Below are positions 1 to 5,535 of a stretch of DNA of 6,495 bases, in pieces. The stretch is from Pseudomonas sp. (GTDB lineage: Bacteria > Pseudomonadota > Gammaproteobacteria > Pseudomonadales > Pseudomonadaceae). The notes below the pieces were generated by a model. The model ran no database searches. It had not been told where the DNA came from and worked only from the letters and a program-made list of their open reading frames with translations. The stretch spans positions 1-6,495 of the forward strand of contig SKFV01000316.1 of assembly GCA_007117785.1 (NCBI GenBank), given 5' to 3'. The first letter of the stretch is position 1; each line of letters opens with the position of its first letter. The translations under genes were made by a program, and so were the position numbers.

Positions 1-5
1 CAGGT

Positions 6-605
6 CTATTCGTTGACATACCAGAAACGGTACCAGTAATCGGTGACCCGATCCGGGTAGCGGTGGCTGCCCAGACTGCCGTTATAGCGGGCCAGCGCTC
101 GACGCAGGTTGCCACTTTCCATATCCAGGTAATAACGCAGGATGGTGCAGCCATAACGCAGGTTGGTGGCCAGATCCATCAGATTGTCGTCCGGTCGGCC
201 GATCTCGTTTTTCCAGAACGGCATGATCTGCATCACACCCTGGGCGCCCACGCTGGAGATGGCAAAGCGGTCAAACAGGCTTTCGGCATGAATTACCGCA
301 ATCACCAGATCCGGCTTGAGCTCGGCGCGTCGGGCTTCGCGGTGAACCTTGCGCAGGAACTGCAGGCGCTCGGCTTCGTCGGGTATAAAGCGGCGCATGC
401 GGGTGGACATATCCAATAGCCAGACTTCGGCCTCGAAGCGGTCATTGAAACTGTCAGCACTGCTGACCGCATCCATCAGCAATGCGCGCAGCTGCGGGTC
501 GACCTCAGGGTTTGCCGGGTTCTGCGCCCACAGTTGAGCAGAGAACCCGAACAGAAGGCTGCAGGCCAGCAGTGGCGCGGTCAGCCAGGTCCGTGGCCTT
601 GCCAT
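6..605 (-). CDS. Small exported lytic transglycosylase (SLT domain)
   Basis: A 199-residue exported murein transglycosylase that should cleave the MurNAc-GlcNAc bond in the periplasm, forming 1,6-anhydroMurNAc. Residues 1-27 form a signal peptide: basic start (MARPR), long hydrophobic stretch, and a likely cleavage site after AQLWA. The SLT fold covers about 95-195. The probable catalytic acid is Glu108 in HAES, followed by GAQGVMQIMP (120-129), NLRYG (148-152) and ARYNGS (172-177), the usual order in family 1 enzymes. The protein is far shorter than Slt70 and lacks LysM or other wall-binding modules; residues 30-90 look like a helical lead-in. It starts 10 bases after the proS stop, and its GAGG ribosome site overlaps that TGA, which suggests cotranscription and translational coupling. 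An LLAC tetrad at 12-15 resembles a lipobox, but hydrophobicity continues past it, so cleavage by signal peptidase I is more likely. Fold assignment is secure; physiological role is inferred. Confidence 0.9.
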   Translation of the reverse strand: MARPRTWLTAPLLACSLLFGFSAQLWAQNPANPEVDPQLRALLMDAVSSADSFNDRFEAEVWLLDMSTRMRRFIPDEAERLQFLRKVHREARRAELKPDLVIAVIHAESLFDRFAISSVGAQGVMQIMPFWKNEIGRPDDNLMDLATNLRYGCTILRYYLDMESGNLRRALARYNGSLGSHRYPDRVTDYWYRFWYVNE

Positions 606-615
606 GGTGTTGGCC

Positions 616-2349
616 TCAGAGTCCCTTGATCTGTTTGATCAGGAAATCCAGAACCTCGGCACTGGGAATGCTGCGCGGCTCGCTATCGCGACGGTACTTG
701 TATTCCAGCTCGCCTGCATCCAGGCCGCGATCACCGATCACGACGCGGTGAGGAATGCCGATCAGGTCCATATCGGCAAATTTCACCCCGGGGCTGACCT
801 TCTTGTCACGGTCGTCCAGCAGTACATCAATGCCAGCCTGTTGCAGGCCCTGGTAGAGCGCTTCGGTGGCTTCACGCACGGCCTCCGAGCTCTCCATTTT
901 CAGGGGCACCAACGCAACCTGGAAAGGCGCCAGGTCATCCGGCCAGACAATGCCGCGCTCATCATGATTCTGTTCGATGGCCGAGGCAACGACGCGGGAA
1001 ACGCCAATGCCGTAGCAACCCATGGTCAGGGTAGCCGCCTTGCCATTTTCGTTGAGTACCGTGCAATTCATTGCCTGGCTGTATTTCTGTCCCAGCTGGA
1101 AAATGTGCCCGACTTCGATGCCGCGTTTGATCAGCAAGGTGCCCTTGCCATCCGGACTCAGATCACCTTCGACCACATTGCGCAAATCGGCGATTTCATC
1201 AAAGTGCGCATCACGTGCCCAGTTCACTCCGGTGAAATGCTGGCCATCGACGTTGGCACCGCAGACAAAGTCAGCCAGATGGGCAGCGCTGTGGTCAGCA
1301 ATCACCCGGACTGGCAGTTTGATCGGGCCGATGGAGCCTGGTTTGCAACCGATGGCTTGCTCGATCTGACTTTCACTGGCCATGGTCAGGGGTGCATGCA
1401 CGGCCGGGTGGTTCTCGGCCTTGATCTCATTCAGTTCGTGATCACCGCGCAAGACCAGAGCGACCAGTGGCTGGGTCTCGCCCTCTTCGGCGTGACCCAT
1501 AACGATCAGGGTTTTTACGCACTGTGCCGGACCCGTGCCAAGCAGCTGACTGACTGCAGCAATGGTGGTGGCGTCGGGCGTATCAACCCGCGCCAATTCG
1601 GCAGCAGGCTGGGGACGCTCACCCTGGGGCGGCAGGGCGGTGGCCTTTTCCATATTGGCGGCGTAGTCACCGGTGTCTGAAAACACTACGGCATCCTCGC
1701 CAGAGTCGGCCAGTACATGAAACTCGTGCGAGCCTTCGCCACCAATAGAGCCGTTATCTGCGACTACCGGGCGATAGTTCAGGCCCAAGCGCTCGAATAC
1801 ATTGCAGTAGGCTTGGTACATACGATCATAGGTTTGTTGCAGTGACGCCTGGTCGAGATGGAACGAATAGGCGTCTTTCATGACGAATTCTCGTGCCCGC
1901 ATCAAGCCGAAACGCGGGCGGATTTCATCGCGGAATTTGGTCTGAATCTGATACAGGTTCAGCGGTAACTGCTTGTAGCTGCTGATTTCATTGCGCGCCA
2001 GCTCGGTAATGACTTCTTCGTGGGTCGGGCCAACACAGAATTCACGCTCATGCCGGTCTGTCAGGCGCAACAATTCGGGTCCGTACTGCTCCCAGCGCCC
2101 GGACTCCTGCCACAGCTCGGCTGGCTGAATAGCCGGCATCAACACCTCCAGCGCACCACTGGCGTTCATTTCTTCGCGCACTACCTGTTCCACCTTGCGC
2201 AATACACGCAGCCCCATAGGCAACCAGGTATAGAGACCGGAGGCGATCTTGCGGATCATCCCGGCGCGCAGCATCAGTTGGTGGCTGATCACGCTGGCAT
2301 CGGCAGGGGTTTCTTTCAGGGTGGCGAGTAAATACTGGCGGGTACGCAT
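616..2349 (-). CDS. proS: Prolyl-tRNA synthetase, bacterial type with editing domain
   Basis: A 577-residue class II aminoacyl-tRNA synthetase that charges tRNA-Pro with proline in the cytoplasm. The ATG at 2349 was chosen because the protein then begins MRTRQYLLATLKETPAD, the normal start of Pseudomonas ProRS; the frame stays open 33 codons further upstream but that part is not family-like. An AGGA lies about 12 bases before this start. Visible in order: the N-terminal catalytic part with motif 2 (FRDEIRPRFGLMRAREF, about 139-155), an inserted YbaK-like editing domain (about 225-405) with Lys279 in CVKTLIV, the position needed for deacylating Ala-tRNA-Pro in E. coli ProRS, then motif 3 (GCYGIGVSR, 444-452) and a C-terminal anticodon-binding domain (about 475-577). 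All expected blocks are intact. It is the first gene of a likely two-gene unit with the transglycosylase and has its own promoter-like sequence upstream. Confidence 0.97.
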   Translation of the reverse strand: MRTRQYLLATLKETPADASVISHQLMLRAGMIRKIASGLYTWLPMGLRVLRKVEQVVREEMNASGALEVLMPAIQPAELWQESGRWEQYGPELLRLTDRHEREFCVGPTHEEVITELARNEISSYKQLPLNLYQIQTKFRDEIRPRFGLMRAREFVMKDAYSFHLDQASLQQTYDRMYQAYCNVFERLGLNYRPVVADNGSIGGEGSHEFHVLADSGEDAVVFSDTGDYAANMEKATALPPQGERPQPAAELARVDTPDATTIAAVSQLLGTGPAQCVKTLIVMGHAEEGETQPLVALVLRGDHELNEIKAENHPAVHAPLTMASESQIEQAIGCKPGSIGPIKLPVRVIADHSAAHLADFVCGANVDGQHFTGVNWARDAHFDEIADLRNVVEGDLSPDGKGTLLIKRGIEVGHIFQLGQKYSQAMNCTVLNENGKAATLTMGCYGIGVSRVVASAIEQNHDERGIVWPDDLAPFQVALVPLKMESSEAVREATEALYQGLQQAGIDVLLDDRDKKVSPGVKFADMDLIGIPHRVVIGDRGLDAGELEYKYRRDSEPRSIPSAEVLDFLIKQIKGL

Positions 2350-2389
2350 AGGTAACGGGGTTCCTGCGGCTGAGTGAGCAATGGCGCTT

Positions 2390-2418
2390 ATTGTAGGGGG
2401 CTGGCAGGCGGCCGACAA
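2390..2418 (-). promoter_or_regulatory. Predicted sigma70-type promoter of proS
   Basis: Read on the minus strand there is a -35 box TTGTCG (2413-2418), exactly 17 bases, and a -10 box TACAAT (2390-2395, five of six consensus bases). The predicted start of transcription is near 2383, giving a leader of about 34 bases before the proS ATG. It sits between the porin terminator and proS, where a proS promoter is expected. Sequence match only. Confidence 0.6.
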
Positions 2419-2433
2419 TCTTTCTGCAGGCAA

Positions 2434-2461
2434 GAAAAAGCCCGGCACATGGCCGGGCTTT
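2434..2461 (-). terminator. Intrinsic terminator of the OprD-family porin gene
   Basis: A 10-bp perfect stem (arms 2437-2446 and 2452-2461) with core GCCCGGC/GCCGGGC closes a 5-base loop. In the minus-strand reading direction the stem ends in, and is followed by, a U-rich run (TTTTTCTT), as in a Rho-independent terminator. It lies 22 bases beyond the porin stop codon and upstream of the proS promoter, so it insulates proS from porin transcription. The opposite strand has only TTT then C and would terminate less well. Confidence 0.85.
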
Positions 2462-2483
2462 CTCAGTTACAGCCTGTTACTGC

Positions 2484-3758
2484 TTAGAGCAGGTTCCAGG
2501 TGTAGGAAGCTACAACACGGTTTTCGTCTACATCGCCGCCATCAATATTGCGGTCCTGACGAACGGTTGCATTCATCCACTTCAGGTTCAGACCGGCCAG
2601 AGCACCACTTTGAACGGTGTAATCCAGCGCGAAGTCACGCTCCCAGCGAGTGTCGCTAGTAGCGTCTTGATAGGCGCCGGTATCAATGTTGCTACCGCGG
2701 ATATAGCGCGCAGTGAAGGCCAGGCCCGGGATGCCAGCACCAGCGAAATCATACTGGTAAGCGGCGTGCCAAGAGCGCTCGTCAACAGCGTTGAAATCCA
2801 GATACTGGATAGAGTTGGCGAGGTAAACCGCGCCGTCGAGGTACTCATAACCAGAATCACCGCTCATGCGCTGGTAAGCACCGGTGATGGCGTGGTAGCC
2901 GGAGGTCAGTGTCAGAGCCAGTGAAGTGGCTTTGTTACCCAGGTCGTAACCGTTGGAGCGATCGCTGGTGTGATAGTGACTCAGATCAGTGCCCAGAGTC
3001 ATACCATTACCCAGGTCAGCAGAGTGGCTCACACCGACGTGGTGACGACGCCACAGGTCATCCGCTTTGGAAGTGTAAAGACTGGTGGCCAGAGCCGGAT
3101 TGATTTGATAGCTACCACCCAGGTAGGTAACTTTCCCGCCGATCCGCTCACCAGTATCTTCGTCTTCAAAAGCAAACCCATCACGTTCCTGGCTAGAGCT
3201 TGCCATTTCGCTGCGATGAGTCATGCGACCCAGTTCAACGAACAAACCGTCGATGCTGGAGTTGCTGACGCTGTAGCCGAAGTAGTGGCTGGGCAGCAGG
3301 CGGGTGTCGTCATAGGCGATAACCGGATTGTCAACGAAGTGGGTGCCGTAGCGTACTTCGGTGTCGTCCAGGATTTGCATTTTGGCAGCGCCACGCAGGT
3401 GCGAATATTCGCCCGGTGCCTTGCCATTGTTTCGGGTAGGCAGCAGGCCGGTGCCGGTGTTGCTGCGGCTGCTGTCCAGCTTGATACCCATCAGGGCGTG
3501 CAGGTCAGCACCAAAGCCGATCGGGCCTTCGGTGAAGCCGGACTCGAAATTCATGATGAAGCCCTGAGCAGTTTCTTCTGCTTTAGACTGGCCCTGATTG
3601 TCGTTGCGGAAATCACGGTTGAAGTAGAACGTGCGGCTGGTCAGGTCGGCAGAAGCGCCTTCGACAAAACCTTCACCGGCGGATGCCTGAGCTGCGATCA
3701 GGCCATTGCCCATGGCAACAGCGAGAGCGACCGAAGTCCATTTGATGGCGTGTTTCAT
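2484..3758 (-). CDS. OprD-family outer-membrane porin
   Basis: A 424-residue outer-membrane channel of the OprD (Occ) family, 18-stranded beta barrels that take up specific small molecules such as basic amino acids or aromatic acids. Residues 1-27 are a signal peptide ending in the AxA site ASA before GEGF. The mature part has alternating hydrophobic/polar strands separated by Gly/Asp/Asn-rich turns. Family-like signatures include DTRLLP (151-156), the stretch around ERIGGKVTYLGGSY, and DYTVQSGAL near the C-terminus (379-387). The last strand ends in Leu, as I recall for OprD itself. Length fits the family (about 420-440). A strong AAGGAG lies 6 bases before the ATG, consistent with high expression. 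In P. aeruginosa oprD occupies this same place next to proS, so this is a positional homologue, but sequence alone does not show the carbapenem/basic amino acid channel specificity, so no symbol is given. Confidence 0.9.
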   Translation of the reverse strand: MKHAIKWTSVALAVAMGNGLIAAQASAGEGFVEGASADLTSRTFYFNRDFRNDNQGQSKAEETAQGFIMNFESGFTEGPIGFGADLHALMGIKLDSSRSNTGTGLLPTRNNGKAPGEYSHLRGAAKMQILDDTEVRYGTHFVDNPVIAYDDTRLLPSHYFGYSVSNSSIDGLFVELGRMTHRSEMASSSQERDGFAFEDEDTGERIGGKVTYLGGSYQINPALATSLYTSKADDLWRRHHVGVSHSADLGNGMTLGTDLSHYHTSDRSNGYDLGNKATSLALTLTSGYHAITGAYQRMSGDSGYEYLDGAVYLANSIQYLDFNAVDERSWHAAYQYDFAGAGIPGLAFTARYIRGSNIDTGAYQDATSDTRWERDFALDYTVQSGALAGLNLKWMNATVRQDRNIDGGDVDENRVVASYTWNLL

Positions 3759-3828
3759 AGTGTGCTCCTTCAGTTAAATAAAACTTGTAGGTTATTTGGA
3801 ACCAATATTCATTATTATTGTCGCGCTA

Positions 3829-3856
3829 ATTAAAGCACCTTAACCACGCTTTTGAA
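3829..3856 (-). promoter_or_regulatory. Candidate sigma70 promoter for the porin gene
   Basis: On the minus strand a TTCAAA (3851-3856, four of six -35 bases) is followed after 16 bases by TTTAAT (3829-3834, five of six -10 bases). Transcription from here would give a leader of about 60-65 bases that is very A/T-rich. A second, weaker pair (TTGGTT, 17 bases, TTTATT) lies closer to the gene, so the actual promoter is uncertain. The -35 box overlaps one arm of the inverted repeat at 3847-3876. Confidence 0.3.
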
Positions 3857-3876
3857 AGCTAACCGCCACAAAAGCG
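3847..3876. repeat. Perfect 8-bp inverted repeat, possible operator
   Basis: CGCTTTTG (3847-3854) and CAAAAGCG (3869-3876) are exact inverted copies separated by 14 bases, with arm centres 22 bp apart, about two helical turns. It lies in the 281-base region between the divergent porin and HIT genes and overlaps the candidate porin -35 box. No U-tract follows on either strand, so it does not look like a terminator. Binding of a dimeric regulator is one reading; nothing here identifies the regulator. Apart from this, the porin promoter candidates and a 6-bp stem at 3989-4011, I see nothing convincing in 3759-4039; no good promoter for the HIT gene was found. Confidence 0.35.
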
Positions 3877-4039
3877 GGCATAGTTGGCATTATTCTGGCG
3901 AGGCAAAAATGACGAATGTTTGCTTCCAAAACCAGTTTTCTGCAACGCGGTGCCCAAGCAGGCAACAATTACTCCAGTCTTCTCCAACAGTCTGTCGAGA
4001 CAAGGCAGACTACTGTCTTGCTAACCTATTGGAGGCATC

Positions 4040-4489
4040 ATGCCCGAGAAAAGTCACATTTTCAGCCTAAACACACAATTACGCAATGATGCTAATGTGC
4101 TAGGTGACTTTCCACTATGCAAGTTGTTGTTAATCAAGGATGCGCAGTATCCATGGTTTGTTCTCGTTCCGCGACGGCCAAATGTTACTGAAATTGTGCA
4201 ACTGGCGCCAACCGACCGTATTCAGCTGCTGGAGGAGTCTTGTCAGTTACAGGAAAGCCTGCTGGCTGCCTATTGTCCGGACAAGCTGAATGTGGCCGCT
4301 TTGGGCAATATGGTCAGTCAATTACATGTGCATCATATTGCGCGTTTCAGGCATGATGCAGCCTGGCCGGCACCGGTGTGGGGCAAGCATCCTGCGGCGC
4401 CCTACAATGTGGCACAATTGACCGAGCGGCTGGATGCCTTGCGGCCACATTTGCCAGATACATTTGTTTGGGGGGAGCAAGATGACTGA
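4040..4489 (+). CDS. HIT-domain protein (histidine triad superfamily)
   Basis: A 149-residue cytoplasmic protein of the HIT superfamily, which includes nucleotide hydrolases and transferases using a histidine nucleophile. The supporting pattern is KLLLIKDAQYPWFVLVPRRP (28-47, resembling the strand and substrate-edge region of HIT proteins), N84 and N90, and the motif QLHVHHIARF (94-103). Aligned by eye with HinT, Gln94 takes the first His position, His96 the nucleophile and His98 the third His, while His99 is extra; most relatives I recall have HVHVI here. The substrate is unknown. The C-terminal 40 residues contain a Trp/Pro segment (AWPAPVWGKHP) typical of the proteobacterial branch. A TTGGAGG ribosome site ends 4 bases before the ATG. 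The stop overlaps the slyX start by 8 bases, so the two are translated from one message. The first third uses many A/T-ending Leu codons (CTA, TTA). Confidence 0.88.
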   Translation: MPEKSHIFSLNTQLRNDANVLGDFPLCKLLLIKDAQYPWFVLVPRRPNVTEIVQLAPTDRIQLLEESCQLQESLLAAYCPDKLNVAALGNMVSQLHVHHIARFRHDAAWPAPVWGKHPAAPYNVAQLTERLDALRPHLPDTFVWGEQDD

Positions 4490-4694
4490 GTTGGAGCAGC
4501 GCCTGACCACGCTGGAAACCCGGCTGGCGTTTCAGGATGATACTATCGATGCCCTGAATACTGAGTTGGCTACATTGCAGGAAACGGTACTGCGCATGCA
4601 GCGAGCGCTGGAATTGCTGGCTCGCCGTCAGGTGGATCTGGCGGCCATCTTGCCAGCTGATGCCGGAGAGGAACCGCCACCACCGCATTATTGA
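4482..4694 (+). CDS. slyX: SlyX family protein
   Basis: A 70-residue protein of the SlyX family, whose molecular function is not established. The ATG at 4482 gives the usual start (MTELEQRLTTLETRLAFQDD); a longer open frame begins at 4434, but it adds sequence unlike the family. Residues 2-48 are a heptad-patterned amphipathic helix (Leu/Ile/Val at alternating 3-4 spacing), predicted to be a coiled coil. The tail EEPPPPHY (63-70) carries the conserved Pro-rich ending. A GGGGGAG ribosome site lies inside the end of the HIT gene, 5 bases before the start. The 8-base overlap with HIT points to translational coupling, and the same HIT-slyX pairing occurs, from memory, in P. aeruginosa. Confidence 0.93.
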   Translation: MTELEQRLTTLETRLAFQDDTIDALNTELATLQETVLRMQRALELLARRQVDLAAILPADAGEEPPPPHY

Positions 4695-4739
4695 TCAGCC
4701 ACCATCGACTTGGTGTAATGGTAGCCGCTGGTTAGCGAT

Positions 4740-4764
4740 AATGGGCAACCTCAGGTTGCCCATT
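4740..4764. terminator. Strong hairpin between convergent slyX and cold-shock gene
   Basis: An 11-bp perfect stem (4740-4750 with 4754-4764, core TGGGCAACC/GGTTGCCCA) with a three-base loop. It begins 45 bases after the slyX stop and ends 4 bases beyond the stop of the minus-strand cold-shock gene. Its location suits a bidirectional terminator for two converging units. Neither side has a proper U-tract (GGTTTC on plus, ATCGC on minus), so it may act mainly as a 3'-end stabiliser or a weak terminator. Confidence 0.6.
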
Positions 4765-4768
4765 GGTT

Positions 4769-5404
4769 TCAGGCAAGAATGTCGACATCCTCGGCCTGCA
4801 GGCCTTTTTCGCGTTCTTCAACAATAAAGCTGACCGTCTGTCCTTCAATCAATACGCGATGCCCTTCGCCACGAATAGCGCGGAAGTGAACGAAGACATC
4901 TCCCCCCTGGTCACGGGAGATAAAGCCAAAGCCTTTGCTGGCATTGAACCATTTGACCTGTCCCTGCTCGCGACCACTGTGTTGATCACTTTTCGACGGG
5001 CGCACGCTTTTGCGTTTGCGCGTATTCTTGCTGGCGGTCGGTTTTGCTGGGCGCTGGGGCCACTGCTGGCGCAGGGTGCTGGCGCTCAGGGCGCACACCG
5101 CAGCAATGCTGAAGCCCATGGCATAGGGCAGCAGTTCGTCCATGGCCGAGGTCAAAAGCAGGGCAGCCAGCGGGATCAGGCTGCTGATCAGCAGGGCAAT
5201 GCCGGCGAGCTGGCTGACCAGACGACCTTGGGTGGTGCTGTTGAACTGTTGCAGGTTGAGCAGGCCGATAAAAATGGCCATGGTCGCGCCAAGAGCGGAG
5301 AAGTCGACCGGGCCGCTTTGGGTGAACAGCGGCCAGGCCATGATCAGGCCGACAACCAGGCTGACCATACCAAAAGCTAAGTGGAGATAACGAAGACTAT
5401 TCAA
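4769..5404 (-). CDS. Membrane-anchored cold-shock-domain protein
   Basis: A protein of about 211 residues joining an N-terminal membrane part to a C-terminal cold-shock domain. Four hydrophobic segments are visible (about 7-27, 37-53, 63-85, 91-109), then a Lys/Arg-rich linker (about 110-145, including RKRKS), then an OB-fold cold-shock domain (146-211) with GQVKWFN, RNP1 KGFGFIS (157-163) and RNP2 DVFVHF (169-174). The basic linker and even helix count put both ends in the cytoplasm, so the nucleic-acid-binding domain should face RNA or DNA at the inner membrane. Start choice: I prefer TTG at 5404, because AAGGA lies 8 bases before it, while the in-frame ATG at 5425 (7 residues longer, MPERNTR) has no ribosome site. 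It lies downstream of dps on the same strand after a 131-base gap. A cold-shock protein is annotated at this position in P. aeruginosa; the function of the membrane part is unknown. Confidence 0.88.
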   Translation of the reverse strand: MNSLRYLHLAFGMVSLVVGLIMAWPLFTQSGPVDFSALGATMAIFIGLLNLQQFNSTTQGRLVSQLAGIALLISSLIPLAALLLTSAMDELLPYAMGFSIAAVCALSASTLRQQWPQRPAKPTASKNTRKRKSVRPSKSDQHSGREQGQVKWFNASKGFGFISRDQGGDVFVHFRAIRGEGHRVLIEGQTVSFIVEEREKGLQAEDVDILA

Positions 5405-5438
5405 GCGGGTGTTCCTTTCAGGCATATGTGATTGACAA

Positions 5439-5471
5439 TGCCCCGGACAATGAATGCATGACGCCGGGGCA
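5439..5471 (-). promoter_or_regulatory. Leader hairpin of the cold-shock-domain gene
   Basis: TGCCCCGG (minus strand, at 5464-5471) pairs perfectly with CCGGGGCA (5439-5446) across a 17-base loop, making an 8-bp GC-rich stem in the presumed 5' leader, 35-67 bases before the TTG start. There is no U-tract after it. A structured leader is a known way for cold-shock mRNAs such as cspA to sense temperature, so regulation of translation or mRNA stability is a reasonable inference. A leftover part of a dps terminator is the alternative. Confidence 0.4.
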
Positions 5472-5475
5472 GGGC

Positions 5476-5504
5476 ACTCTAACCTGAAAGTAAAGGATGA
5501 CCAA
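5476..5504 (-). promoter_or_regulatory. Weak candidate promoter for the cold-shock-domain gene
   Basis: On the minus strand TTGGTC (5499-5504) is followed after 17 bases by TAGAGT (5476-5481, four of six -10 bases). The -35 box matches only three of six bases. Position just after the dps hairpin and before the leader hairpin is sensible, so the gene could be expressed separately from dps. Confidence 0.28.
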
Positions 5505-5507
5505 GTG

Positions 5508-5528
5508 GCCGGCTCTTGACGAGCCGGC
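5508..5528 (-). terminator. Hairpin immediately after dps, likely terminator or attenuator
   Basis: An 8-bp perfect GC-rich stem (GCCGGCTC at 5508-5515 with GAGCCGGC at 5521-5528) and a five-base loop begin 7 bases beyond the dps stop codon. The following minus-strand sequence (CCACTTGGTC) has no U-run, so termination may be partial, letting some transcripts continue into the cold-shock gene; it could also protect the dps mRNA 3' end. Confidence 0.55.
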
Positions 5529-5535
5529 ACAGAGA

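Noticed and set aside
561..572. Possible lipobox (LLAC, residues 12-15) in the transglycosylase
   Set aside because: Hydrophobic sequence continues well past the Cys to a good signal peptidase I site at 27, and Leu at -2 is unusual for a lipobox.
604..1680. A 358-codon open frame on the plus strand opposite proS
   Set aside because: It is antisense to the well-conserved proS gene, has no recognisable domain, and is expected from GC-biased codon use.
2970..3833. A 287-codon open frame on the plus strand opposite the porin gene
   Set aside because: Antisense to a complete OprD-family gene; composition and repeated Val/Ala/Gln runs are typical of a mirror frame, and no ribosome site supports it.
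3989..4011. 6-bp inverted repeat AGTCTG/CAGACT in the leader of the HIT gene
   Set aside because: Short stem with an 11-base loop and no U-tract; expected by chance in a region this size, so not listed as an element.
3852..4070. A 72-codon open frame on the plus strand before the HIT gene
   Set aside because: No ribosome site, no family resemblance, crosses into the HIT gene in another frame and lies in the promoter/leader region.
4710..4737. tRNA-like stretch (TTGGTGTAATGGTAGC) after slyX, resembling a D-arm
   Set aside because: No anticodon arm, no GGTTCGA-type T-loop and no matching acceptor stem follow; the downstream sequence is the 11-bp hairpin.
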